A stretch of 64,000 nt of DNA from DASUTB01 sp036374835. Lineage in GTDB: Bacteria > Actinomycetota > Actinomycetes > Jiangellales > Jiangellaceae. The translations under genes and the position numbers were made by a program. Below the pieces are notes generated by a model that was given only the letters and a program-made list of their open reading frames with translations, had not been told where the DNA came from and did no database searches. Below, in pieces: positions 49,991 through 58,768 of the stretch; positions within the stretch are counted from its first letter, which is position 1, and every line of letters begins with the position of its first letter. Location: positions 10,317-74,316 of the forward strand of contig DASUTB010000035.1 of the NCBI GenBank assembly GCA_036374835.1, in the 5' to 3' direction.

Positions 49991-51103
49991 TTATCGGGAG
50001 CGGCGAGCCCAGGTGTCGAGGCCGACTGCGATGCCGAGGACGAGACCGGTGACGATGAGCCGGATGGCCGGCGACGCTCCGAGCAGATCCAGCCCGTTGG
50101 CCAGCGACCCCACGACGAGCGCGCCGAGCAGCGCGGACCACACCGAGCCGCGACCGCCGAACAGGCTCGTCCCGCCGATCACCGCCGCGGCGATCGCGGT
50201 GAGCATGACGTCCGTGCCGCCCGAGGACTGGTTGACCGCGAGCAGCCGGGACGCGGCCAGGATGCCGCCGGTGACGGCGAGCACCGAGGCGAGCGAGAAC
50301 ACCGCCATCCTGATGCGGTCCACCGCGATGCCGGCACGGCGGGCCGCCGACGCGTCGCTGCCGATGGCCACCGCGTGCCGGCCCAGCCGGGTCCGCCGCA
50401 TGACGAGGTCCCCGATGCCGAGCAACACCAGAAACAGCACAACGGCGAGCGGCACCCCCCGATCCGCGTTGAACACCACGACGGCGATCACGGCCCCGGC
50501 GCTTCCCACCAGCCACGGCCAGGACCGCCGCAGGGTCGCCATGCCGTGCCGGGCCTGTACTGCGACGACTGCCACGGCGGCACCGCCGAACGCGGCGGCC
50601 AGCGCCCAACCGAGCTCCGGAGCGAGGAAAGTGCCGGCGATGGCCACGAGCGATGTGTCGTTGACGTTCACCGTGCCGGTGTCGCCGAGCACCAGAAGCA
50701 GCGCGCCCTGCCACGTGAGCAGTCCGGCCAGCGTGACGACGAACGAAGGCACGCCGACCCGCGTCACCATCGCGGCGTGCACCAGTCCGACGCACGCTCC
50801 GGTCGCCAGCCCGGCCAGGATCGCCAGGCCGGCCGGCCAGCCCGCCTTCACACTCAGCACGGCGACCACGGCGGCACCGAAACCCGACACCGCACCGACC
50901 GACAGGTCGATCTCGCCGATCAGCAGCACGAGCACGACCGCCACCGCGATCGCGCCGACGGCGACGATCTGCAGCATCAGGTTGGTCAGATTGACCGCGG
51001 ACAGGAACCTCGGATTGAGCGCCGTCATCGCGATCCAGATCGCCGCGAGCGCCAGCGGAGGTGCCCAGCGTCCGAGCCTGGCCGGCGAGAGAACCGGGCT
51101 CAC
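49991..51103 (-). CDS. Sugar ABC transporter permease, CUT2 (RbsC/XylH) type
   Basis: A 370-residue membrane permease with about ten hydrophobic helices. The family motif LLIGEIDLSVGAVSGFGA and GVPSFVVTLAGLLTWQGALL identify the ribose/xylose permease family, and the ATPase-contact region includes NQSSGGTDVMLTAIAAAVIG and GGRGSVW. The GTG 51103 start overlaps the binding-protein stop (GTGA). It is the last gene of the unit that encodes the ABC-kinase fusion; the sugar is unknown. Confidence 0.87.
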   Translation of the reverse strand: MSPVLSPARLGRWAPPLALAAIWIAMTALNPRFLSAVNLTNLMLQIVAVGAIAVAVVLVLLIGEIDLSVGAVSGFGAAVVAVLSVKAGWPAGLAILAGLATGACVGLVHAAMVTRVGVPSFVVTLAGLLTWQGALLLVLGDTGTVNVNDTSLVAIAGTFLAPELGWALAAAFGGAAVAVVAVQARHGMATLRRSWPWLVGSAGAVIAVVVFNADRGVPLAVVLFLVLLGIGDLVMRRTRLGRHAVAIGSDASAARRAGIAVDRIRMAVFSLASVLAVTGGILAASRLLAVNQSSGGTDVMLTAIAAAVIGGTSLFGGRGSVWSALLGALVVGSLANGLDLLGASPAIRLIVTGLVLGIAVGLDTWARRSR

Positions 51104-52179
51104 GGCGTCTCCCCCGCGGCCAGGCCTACGGTGGCGCATTCGGGCTCGAGCCCGTCGCACACCTCCTCCACTGACCAGAATCCGTCGCCCACGACCGTCC
51201 CGGCGATCGTTTCGCGGGTGACGAGCAAGGGCTCGAGCAGGAGCGCCGGAATCCGGTCGTAGCCGTTGTCGACCCACGTCGTGCGCACACCAGCGGGAAT
51301 CTCCTCGTCACGAACCAGGCCGACCGCGAGTTCGGCGGCAACGCGCGCCTGCGTCCGGACCGCCTTGTACACGGTCATATGCTGCTCACCTACGAGGACG
51401 CGCCGGACGGCGGCCAGTTCGGCGTCCTGCCCGGTGACCGGTGGCAGCGGATCGAGACCGGCCGCCTTCATCGCCGCGATCGCCCCGGCGGCGATGCCGT
51501 CGTTGGCCGCGTAGACACCGGCGATCCGGTCGCGACCGAGCGTCGTCAGCGCCCGCTCCATCGCCTCCTGTGCCTGGTCCGGTGACCAGTCCGGGATGTC
51601 GGCCTCCACCCCGATCTCCACGTCGGCGGCCGCGAGCACGGTGTTCGCACCGCGTCGGAACTGCGCGGCGTTGTCATCGGTCGGCGACCCGTTCAGCACG
51701 ACGAGCACGCCGTCCGAGTCGCCGATCTCGTCGAGCAGCGCCTGCGCCTGCATCGCACCGACACGCTCGTTATCGAAGGTGATGTGGAACGTCACCGGGG
51801 CGTCGAGGACCAGCCGGTCGTAGGTGATCACCGGGACGCCGGCCTCCGCGGCATGCCGGACGATGACCGCGGCGGACGTGGAGTCAACCGGGTCGAGCAC
51901 GAGAACGGCGGCGCCGTTCGTGATCGCCGCCTCGGCCTGCGCCTGCTGGCGGGACGCGCTCTGGCCCGCGTTGCTGGCCAGCGTCTCGCACTCGGCGCAC
52001 AGTTCGGCGACCCGGCCGACGAACGCCGGCCGGTCATGCGACTCGTATCGGGCGGTCTTGCTCTCCGGCAGCAGCAGCGCGATCCGGCGCTCCGCGTCCG
52101 GACCGTCGCCGCAGGCCGTCCCCAGCATGCCGACCGCGATAGCCAGCGCCGCTGCGGCGGTACGGGCCCGGCTCATCAC
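51100..52179 (-). CDS. Sugar-binding protein, XylF/RbsB type, probable lipoprotein
   Basis: A 359-residue periplasmic-binding-protein family 4 protein. It has a signal peptide, and a Cys at the probable cleavage point (MLGTAC) that fits a loose lipobox. The mature fold opens RIALLLPESKTARYESHDRP; PVITYDRLVL and GVYAANDGIAAGAIAAM are typical of xylose-binding proteins. The start is GTG 52179 or ATG 52176, overlapping the regulator stop. It delivers sugar to the permease encoded next and may also present it as a signal to the ABC-kinase fusion. Confidence 0.85.
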   Translation of the reverse strand: MMSRARTAAAALAIAVGMLGTACGDGPDAERRIALLLPESKTARYESHDRPAFVGRVAELCAECETLASNAGQSASRQQAQAEAAITNGAAVLVLDPVDSTSAAVIVRHAAEAGVPVITYDRLVLDAPVTFHITFDNERVGAMQAQALLDEIGDSDGVLVVLNGSPTDDNAAQFRRGANTVLAAADVEIGVEADIPDWSPDQAQEAMERALTTLGRDRIAGVYAANDGIAAGAIAAMKAAGLDPLPPVTGQDAELAAVRRVLVGEQHMTVYKAVRTQARVAAELAVGLVRDEEIPAGVRTTWVDNGYDRIPALLLEPLLVTRETIAGTVVGDGFWSVEEVCDGLEPECATVGLAAGETP

Positions 52180-52871
52180 GTCGCCGTCGTGAACCGGTAG
52201 CCGGCGCGCGGTTCGGTGACGATCAGCTCCGGCTCGCCCGGGCGCTCGAGCTTGGCGCGCAACCGGGCGACGTAGACGCGGGTGTACTCGGTCTGCGTCT
52301 CGTACCCCGAGCCCCAGACTCGTCGCAACAGTTCGGCGTGGGTGACGAGCCGGCCCGGCTCGGACGCCAGCTCGCGCAGGAGTGCGTACTCCGTCGGGGT
52401 CAGGTGGACGCGCCGGCCCGCCTTGCTGACCGAGTGCGCGTCGAAGTCGATCACCAGATCCCCGACCTGGACGGTCGAGACGACCGGACCGGCCGGCGCC
52501 GGGCGTGACCGGCGCAGCGTGGCCTGGATCCGGGCCAGCAGTTCCTCGATGCCGAACGGCTTGGTCAGGTAGTCGTCGGCGCCGAGATTGAGCGCACGTA
52601 CCTTGTCGGTCTCGCCGCGCCGCGCGGACAGCACGATGATTCCGACGTCGGACCGCTCACGCACCGCCCGGCACAGGTCGAAGCCGTCCGCGCCGGGCAG
52701 CATCAGGTCGACGAGCACGATGTCCGGTGCCGATTCGGCGATCTGGTCGAGCACGTCGGAACCGTCCGTCGACACCATGACCCGGTGTCCGCGGGCGAGC
52801 AGGTTCGACCGCAACAGGTCGACGATGTTGCGATCGTCCTCAACGACGAGGATTCCGGTGCGTTCGTCCAT
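52176..52871 (-). CDS. OmpR-type response regulator paired with the ABC-kinase fusion
   Basis: A 231-residue response regulator: VVEDDRNIVDLL, phospho-acceptor D55 in IVLVDLMLPGADGFD, LSARRGE, the Lys in DDYLTKPFGIEELLARIQ, and a C-terminal winged helix (VHLTPTEYALLRELASEPG, then VYVARLRAKLERPG). It resembles KdpE-group regulators. Its gene lies 63 bp after the fused kinase gene and overlaps the binding-protein gene, so it is almost certainly the phosphorylation partner. It should control sugar-transport genes of the same locus; candidate direct-repeat sites lie ahead of the first gene of the unit. Confidence 0.9.
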   Translation of the reverse strand: MDERTGILVVEDDRNIVDLLRSNLLARGHRVMVSTDGSDVLDQIAESAPDIVLVDLMLPGADGFDLCRAVRERSDVGIIVLSARRGETDKVRALNLGADDYLTKPFGIEELLARIQATLRRSRPAPAGPVVSTVQVGDLVIDFDAHSVSKAGRRVHLTPTEYALLRELASEPGRLVTHAELLRRVWGSGYETQTEYTRVYVARLRAKLERPGEPELIVTEPRAGYRFTTAT

Positions 52872-52934
52872 AGTCGGGATATCTTGGCACGGGTCCGATC
52901 GCGATACTCATACGCGGGCTTAGCAGATCAGGCA

Positions 52935-55337
52935 TCAACTCGCCTCCGGATCGGGAGTTGGCGGCGCGGCCGGTTCGACCGGCAGGACAACGCGGAACGT
53001 CGTCGGCGATCCACCCAACAGCTCGCACGACCCGCCATGGGCCTCGGCGATGCCCCGCACGATGGTGAGACCGAGGCCGGCACCGCTGCTGCCGTCACCC
53101 CGGATGCGTGCATCGAAGATACGCTCGGCGACGTCGGCCGGTATGCCACCACCGTCATCGGTAACGCAGACCGCCACCGCACTATCGTGGATCCGTTCGA
53201 CGTTCACCCGAACGGTGCCGTTGCCGCCCCCATGGCGGACGGCGTTCTCCATCAGGTTGACGAACACCTGCTCCAGCCGGTCGTGGTCGGCCCAGATCGG
53301 CTCGAGATCGTCGGCCACCCGAAGCTGCACTCGTTCCCGGTCCGGAACACAGCTGTGCGCCGCCTCCAGCACCAGCCGCAGATCCGTCCAATCCCGCCGC
53401 AGCCGAAGCACGCCGGACTCGATCGCAGACGAGTCGAGCAGGTCGCCCACCAGCCGCTCCATACGGGCCGATTCGGATGTGATAGCGGTCAGGAACCGGT
53501 CGGTCGACTCGGCGTCCCACGTGAGATCTGGCTGTTGGAGTGTGGACGAGTACCCGCGGATGGCGGTCAACGGCGTGCGCAGCTCGTGGCTGAGCTGCAA
53601 CAACAGCTCGTGCTGCAGCTGCTGAGATCGCCGGGCGGCCGCAGCCTCTCGCCGCGCGATCTCCAAACCCTCGCCCTCCAGAGCGAGCGCCAGCGAACGA
53701 CGGGCGTCCTCCAGCAGCTGCACTGCGTCGCGGCCAGGCTCCGTATGGTCATTCCACCGGCTGACGAGCACGCCGCGGCCACCGGGCAGCGGCAGGCCGG
53801 CGACGGCCAGCCCGTCGGCCGGTCGCTCGGGTTCGTCGATTTCCACCGGAGCCTGCTCGGCCACTCGGCGCAGCTCTTCCCCGCCAGACCCGTCCAGATC
53901 GATATGTATCCACCGGTCCGGTTTGTCGACCGCGGTGATGAGCATGCCGACGGTGGTGGCTCCGAGGCCACGGCACAGTGCCAGCAGCGCAGCCGAAAGC
54001 CCGCCGTCCACCCGTTCGGGCCCGGCAAGGGTATCGAGCATGCCGCGCAGCGACTCGAGCACCTGATTCCGGCGGCTCACCTCTTCGATCAGCCGCTCTC
54101 GTTCGATCGCGGTTGCGGCATGCCCGGCGTACAACGACACGAGCTCGGTACGGTCGGAGTCGAGACGTCCCGCCGACGTGCTGAACCCGGTGATCGTCCC
54201 CAACACGCCCGCCGTTCCCACGATCGGCGCCGACCAGGCGCTTCGCACGCCTTCGGACGCCGCAGCCTCGAGGTAGCCGCACCACGTCGCGTCGTCCCGC
54301 ACATCATCGACGGTGACGACGCGGCCGAGCTCAGCCGCCGTCCCCACCGGTCCCCCGGTCGAGCCGAGCCGGACCTCCCCGGAACTGTCCGCCAGCGCCG
54401 CGGGTAGGCCGATGGCCGCCGTGCGGCGCAGTACCGTTCCCACGGGCGTGGTCTCCAGCAGATGTACGCACAGCATGTCCTGGTCGAGAGCCGCCGCCGT
54501 GGCCGAAACGACGAGGGGCAACGACGCGGCGGGGTCGGCGGCCGAGAGTTGCTCGACGAGACTCTTGAGCCGGTTGAGCTGCCGGCGAGCCAGCGACTCG
54601 GTCTCGAACCCGGATATGAGCGCGGCGATGTCATCGGTATGCACCTCGGCCGGCGACACGTCGGCGACGATGCGGCCGTGCCGGAGCACCACGATCCGGT
54701 CGGCCAGCGCGAAGACCTCGTCGAGGTCGTGACTGACGAGCAGCGTCGCGGTTCCGGCATCGCGCAGCTCACGCAGCCGTTGAACAACCGTGGCACGGCG
54801 TAGGACGCTCAGCGAGGCCGTCGGCTCGTCCAGCACCAGCAGGCCGGTGCTCGCCGCAAGCGCCCGGGCGAGCGCCACCTCCTGCCGCTCACCGCGCGAG
54901 AGGCTGTCGGCACGTGCCCGCACGTCGGTCAGCTGCGAGCCGATCAGGTCGAGCGCGCGCCGTGCGTCCGCGGCCATGCCGCCCTCGGCGAGCAGCACAC
55001 GTCCGCGTTCGCGGCCGAGAAAGATGTTGGCGACCACATCGAGGTCGTCGCACAGTCCGAGGTCCTGCCACACGACGGCGACCGGCGCATCGTCGGCGAC
55101 GGTGCCGGCCCTGGCGGGCAGCCGCTCGATGCGGCCCTCGTCCACCTTGATGTCGCCGGCGATGCACCCGACGAGCGTCGACTTCCCCGCGCCGTTCTCC
55201 CCCACCACAGCGACGATCTCGCCGTTGTGCACGGAAAGGCTGACGCCGTCGATCGCGCGCAGGCGGCCGTAGCGTTTGGTGACGCCGTCCAACCGGAGCC
55301 GGACGCCCGACTCAGCCCCGTGATCATCGGCAGTCAT
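52935..55337 (-). CDS. Fusion of a sugar-ABC transporter ATPase with GAF domains and a histidine kinase
   Basis: An 800-residue protein joining two machines. Residues ~11-245 are a full ABC ATPase of the CUT2 sugar type: Walker A GENGAGKST (46-54), Q-loop Gln ~91, signature LSRGERQEVALARAL (from ~146), Walker B LLVLDEPTASL (Asp ~170, Glu ~171), H-loop His ~203. Residues ~255-414 form a GAF domain, and ~440-555 a second, degenerate GAF-like segment. Then HisKA (H584 in LQLSHELRTPLTAIRGYSS) and HATPase_c (N-box NLMENAVRHGGG with Asn ~698; G-boxes DDGGGIP and GSSGAGLGLTIV). No transmembrane helix is present, so membrane contact must come through a permease. All catalytic residues of both enzymes are present. 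Start ATG 55337 (MTADDHGAE), 28 bp after the upstream permease stop. Confidence 0.93.
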   Translation of the reverse strand: MTADDHGAESGVRLRLDGVTKRYGRLRAIDGVSLSVHNGEIVAVVGENGAGKSTLVGCIAGDIKVDEGRIERLPARAGTVADDAPVAVVWQDLGLCDDLDVVANIFLGRERGRVLLAEGGMAADARRALDLIGSQLTDVRARADSLSRGERQEVALARALAASTGLLVLDEPTASLSVLRRATVVQRLRELRDAGTATLLVSHDLDEVFALADRIVVLRHGRIVADVSPAEVHTDDIAALISGFETESLARRQLNRLKSLVEQLSAADPAASLPLVVSATAAALDQDMLCVHLLETTPVGTVLRRTAAIGLPAALADSSGEVRLGSTGGPVGTAAELGRVVTVDDVRDDATWCGYLEAAASEGVRSAWSAPIVGTAGVLGTITGFSTSAGRLDSDRTELVSLYAGHAATAIERERLIEEVSRRNQVLESLRGMLDTLAGPERVDGGLSAALLALCRGLGATTVGMLITAVDKPDRWIHIDLDGSGGEELRRVAEQAPVEIDEPERPADGLAVAGLPLPGGRGVLVSRWNDHTEPGRDAVQLLEDARRSLALALEGEGLEIARREAAAARRSQQLQHELLLQLSHELRTPLTAIRGYSSTLQQPDLTWDAESTDRFLTAITSESARMERLVGDLLDSSAIESGVLRLRRDWTDLRLVLEAAHSCVPDRERVQLRVADDLEPIWADHDRLEQVFVNLMENAVRHGGGNGTVRVNVERIHDSAVAVCVTDDGGGIPADVAERIFDARIRGDGSSGAGLGLTIVRGIAEAHGGSCELLGGSPTTFRVVLPVEPAAPPTPDPEAS

Positions 55338-55365
55338 GACCCACATCATCGCCGAGCCGCCCGTA

Positions 55366-56256
55366 TCACCCTTTCACCGCACCGGCCATCAGGCCACGGA
55401 CGAAGAACCGGCCGAGCACGATGTAGACGAGCAGGGTCGGCAGCGCCGCGAGCAGCGCGCCGGACATCTGGACGTTCCACTCGACGATCTGCGAACCGGC
55501 CAGGTTGTTCAGCGCGACGGTCACCGGCCACGAGTCCTGGCGGGTCAGCACGATAGCGAACAGGAAGTCGTTCCACACGTTCGTGAACTGCCAGATGAGC
55601 ACGACCGCGAACCCGGGCAGCGCGACCGGCAGCATGATGTGCCAGAAGGTACGCAGCAGGTCGCACCCGTCGACGCGGGCCGATTCGACGATCTCCTTGG
55701 GCACGGTGGCGAAGTAGTTGCGGAAGATCAGCGTACTGATCGGCAACCCGTACACGATGTGCACGAGGATCAGCCCCGGGATCCCGCCGTACAGGTTGAT
55801 TTTCTGCATGAACTGCACGAGCGGGATCAGGATCGACTGGTACGGGATGAACATGCCGAACAGCAGCAGCGTGAACAGCAGATCCGACCCGCGGAACCGC
55901 CACCGCGACAGCACGAACCCGTTCAGCGCGCCGAAAGCCGCCGCGCCGATCGCCGCCGGGATCGTCAGCAGCAGCGAGTTCACCAGGTTGGGCCGCAGCT
56001 GCTCGAACGCTTCGGCGAAGTTGTCGAGGTACACGCCCTGCGGCAACTCCCACATCGTCGCCAGCGACACTTCGTCGAACGACTTGAGCCCGGTGATCAC
56101 CATCACGTAGATGGGTAGCAGGAAGAACACCGCGAGCACGGCGAGTACGACGAACCCGGCCCACCGGCCGATGTGCTGGTTGCGGGTCCGTCGCGGACGC
56201 CGCGACGGCGTGACGGTTGCCGCCGGTGGGGCGGCGGTCGTCGTTGTCGCGCTCAC
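55366..56256 (-). CDS. CUT1 sugar ABC transporter permease (MalG type)
   Basis: A 296-residue permease with six hydrophobic helices and the cytoplasmic EAA loop (EIVESARVDGCDLLRTFWHI), which contacts the ATPase. The start is GTG 56256 overlapping the malF-type stop (GTGA). The stop is 28 bp before the ABC-kinase fusion gene. CUT1 systems usually borrow a shared ATPase (MsmK/MalK type); none is encoded among the three CUT1 genes here. Confidence 0.88.
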   Translation of the reverse strand: MSATTTTAAPPAATVTPSRRPRRTRNQHIGRWAGFVVLAVLAVFFLLPIYVMVITGLKSFDEVSLATMWELPQGVYLDNFAEAFEQLRPNLVNSLLLTIPAAIGAAAFGALNGFVLSRWRFRGSDLLFTLLLFGMFIPYQSILIPLVQFMQKINLYGGIPGLILVHIVYGLPISTLIFRNYFATVPKEIVESARVDGCDLLRTFWHIMLPVALPGFAVVLIWQFTNVWNDFLFAIVLTRQDSWPVTVALNNLAGSQIVEWNVQMSGALLAALPTLLVYIVLGRFFVRGLMAGAVKG

Positions 56257-57140
56257 AGCTCGGCCTCCTGCCTGCGCGTGTACACCAAATACGGGATGAC
56301 GAGCAGCGCCACCGCGAATAGCAGGAGCAGCCCGATCGCGGCGCCGCGGTTGAAGTTGTTCGCGTCGAACGTCGTCGTCCACATGTAGATCGCGGGCACA
56401 TCGAGAGCGAGCTGCCGTCCGGTCAGCGCGATGATCAGGTCGAAGATCTTCAGCGAGATGTGGCCGAGCACGATCACGACCGACAGCACCGCCGGGCGCA
56501 GCATCGGCACGATGACGCGCCGGTACACCTGCACCTCGGACGCGCCGTCCACCCGGGCGGCTTCACGCAGCTCGTCCGGAATGGATTGGAGGCCGGCGAG
56601 GAAGATCGCCATCGCGAACCCGGTCATCTGCCACAAAGCGGGTATCCCGACGAACGCCATGCCCCACGGCGGATCCGTCGTATGCCAGGAGTTGACGAGG
56701 AAGTCGAGCCCGGCCTGCTCGAACAGCAGGTTCAGGCCGGACGTCCGGTCACCGGTCGCGGGGTTCATCAGCCACCGCCACGCCACACCCGTGACGATGA
56801 ACGAGACCGCCATGGGGAACAGGTAGATGTTCCGGAAGACCCCGGCCGCGGGTAGCTTGCGGTCGATCATGATCGCCAGCAGCAGCCCCAGGACGATCGC
56901 GCCGCCGAGGAACACCACGGAGAAGATCAGTGTGTTCCGCGCTCCGATCATGAAGCGCCGGTCGTCGGTGAGCAGCTGGCTGAAGTTCTCCAGCCCGACG
57001 AAGTTGTAGGACGGGACGAGGCCCTGCCAGTCGGACATCGACACCCGCATCGACCAGGCGATGAAGCCGTAGACGAAGATGCCGATGAGAATCACCGACG
57101 GGGCCAGCATGGCCGCAGCCGTCCACCGGTCACGTGTCAT
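56253..57140 (-). CDS. CUT1 sugar ABC transporter permease (MalF/UgpA type)
   Basis: A 295-residue permease with six hydrophobic helices (the first is AAMLAPSVILIGIFVYGFIA) and an EAA loop (ELREAARVDGASEVQVYRRV). ATG 57140 follows GGGAGAG. It is 112 bp downstream of the binding-protein gene, with a strong stem-loop between them, and overlaps the next permease by 4 bp. Confidence 0.88.
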   Translation of the reverse strand: MTRDRWTAAAMLAPSVILIGIFVYGFIAWSMRVSMSDWQGLVPSYNFVGLENFSQLLTDDRRFMIGARNTLIFSVVFLGGAIVLGLLLAIMIDRKLPAAGVFRNIYLFPMAVSFIVTGVAWRWLMNPATGDRTSGLNLLFEQAGLDFLVNSWHTTDPPWGMAFVGIPALWQMTGFAMAIFLAGLQSIPDELREAARVDGASEVQVYRRVIVPMLRPAVLSVVIVLGHISLKIFDLIIALTGRQLALDVPAIYMWTTTFDANNFNRGAAIGLLLLFAVALLVIPYLVYTRRQEAEL

Positions 57141-57175
57141 CCGTACTCTCCCGTTCGTTTCGCCCCGCACTCCCG

Positions 57176-57226
57176 ATGATCACCGGCACTTTTCACATCA
57201 TCTGTGTGAAAAGTGCCGGTGATCAT
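57176..57226 (-). terminator. Perfect 22-bp stem-loop between binding-protein and permease genes
   Basis: Arms 57176-57197 and 57205-57226 pair without mismatch around a 7-nt loop; the outer end is ATGATCACCGG. Located 27 bp after the binding-protein stop and 36 bp before malF. As in malE-malF and similar operons it probably protects the binding-protein mRNA and lets only part of transcription continue, giving excess binding protein. Confidence 0.8.
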
Positions 57227-57252
57227 GGGGCGAGTGGGTTCGCAGGCCGAGA

Positions 57253-58602
57253 TCACCCGCCGCAGGGGCCGGCCATCTCACACGCGCCCACCAGGCCGTC
57301 CTGGAACGCGCCGGTGTCGCCGTCGGCCAGGAACAGGCCGAGTGCGGTGTCGATCTCGGCCTTGTACGGGTCGGATGCCACCGTGCCGTGCGCGAGACTT
57401 CCGGTGATCTCGTCGGATTCCCAGTCGTCCATCGCGGACAGCAGGTAGTCGTTGTACAGCGAGCGGTCGCCGTCCGTCCGCGCCGGGATCGAACCCTTGA
57501 CCGGGTTGAACGCGTCCTGACCCTCCTGGGAGCCGGCGGTACGCAGCCACGCGATCGCGCCCTCACGGTTGTGCGCTTCGACCGGCAGGACGAACGAGTC
57601 GGACAGCCACTGGAATACGCCGTCGGTACCCGGCACCGGGGCCCAGCCGTAGCCGTCGTCGCCGGGCTCGAGGCCCTGAGCGCCGAAATAGCCGGCCGCC
57701 CAGTCGCCCATGATGGTGAACGCGGCGTCGCCGTCGATCACCAGCTGCGCCGCCTGGTCCCAGGACAGCGTGGACGCGTCCGAGTTGGTGTATTCGAGCA
57801 CCTGGCTGAACACGTCGATCGCCTCGGTGACCTCGGGGCCGCCCCAGTCGGTCGAGCCGTCCCACAGACCGTTGTACGCGTCGACGCCCATGCTGCCGAG
57901 CAGCACCGTCTCGAACAGGTGCATCGCGGTCCACTGCTCACCCATCGCCAGCGGCGTCACTCCCTGCGAGTCGAGTTCTTCGGCGACCGTCAGGAACTCG
58001 TCCCAGCTGGTTGGCGTTTCGACACCGTATTCGGCGAGGTTCGCCGGGATCGACCACATCACGTTCGCCCGGTGGATGTTCACCGGAACCGAGTAGATCT
58101 CGCCGTCCTGCGAGATCTGCGGAATGATCGCCTCGGGCAGGACGTCCAGCCAGCCCTCCTCCTCGTAGAGGAAGTTCAGCGGCTCGAGCTGGCCGGCGGC
58201 GACGTAGGTGCCGATCAGCTCCTGTCCCGCGTGACCCTGCCAGGACGACGGCGGGTCGTCGGCTGCCAGCCGGGACGCGAGCACCGCCCGGGCCGCCGTC
58301 CCCGCTCCCCCGGCCACGGCCGCGTTCACGAACTCGTGGTCGGAGTTCTGTTCGTTGAATACCTCGATCATCGCCTCGAGGCCCTCGGCCTCACCTCCGG
58401 CGGTCCACCAGGTGAACACCTCGACGGCGTTCTCGTCGGACGGCGACGACTCCGCGTCGTACGAACCGTCGTCGCCGGCCTCTTCCTGGGTGTCGTCCGC
58501 GTCACTGCCTTCCGGCGTCTCCACCTCGCCACCGTCATCGCCGCATGCGCTCAGCAGCAATCCGGTCGCTGCAAGCGCGACCAACGTTCGCTTCGCCTTC
58601 AT
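57253..58602 (-). CDS. CUT1 extracellular sugar-binding lipoprotein
   Basis: A 449-residue family 1 solute-binding protein with lipobox LSAC (Cys at about 20), then a Glu/Asp-rich linker and the mature fold from EVFTWWTAGGEAEGLEAMIE. WWTAGGEA, WQGHAGQELIGTYVAAGQLE and FTIMGDWAAGYF resemble glucose/mannose-type binding proteins (GtsA-like), so a monosaccharide is a plausible ligand; not proven. It heads the seven-gene transport and signalling unit. Confidence 0.88.
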   Translation of the reverse strand: MKAKRTLVALAATGLLLSACGDDGGEVETPEGSDADDTQEEAGDDGSYDAESSPSDENAVEVFTWWTAGGEAEGLEAMIEVFNEQNSDHEFVNAAVAGGAGTAARAVLASRLAADDPPSSWQGHAGQELIGTYVAAGQLEPLNFLYEEEGWLDVLPEAIIPQISQDGEIYSVPVNIHRANVMWSIPANLAEYGVETPTSWDEFLTVAEELDSQGVTPLAMGEQWTAMHLFETVLLGSMGVDAYNGLWDGSTDWGGPEVTEAIDVFSQVLEYTNSDASTLSWDQAAQLVIDGDAAFTIMGDWAAGYFGAQGLEPGDDGYGWAPVPGTDGVFQWLSDSFVLPVEAHNREGAIAWLRTAGSQEGQDAFNPVKGSIPARTDGDRSLYNDYLLSAMDDWESDEITGSLAHGTVASDPYKAEIDTALGLFLADGDTGAFQDGLVGACEMAGPCGG

Positions 58603-58768
58603 TCACGTCTCCCTTGAATCGTCGATGCGGGATTCACCCGCACGCCACCGTGCTCACCCGCGCGTGCGGGCTCCCCGGGCCCGCACGCATGGCTCGATTC
58701 GGTGCAGCGTTGCGGCGACGTTAGGTAAGGCTCGATCGAGTCGCACCAGGTCAGACGCGATATTCGCA

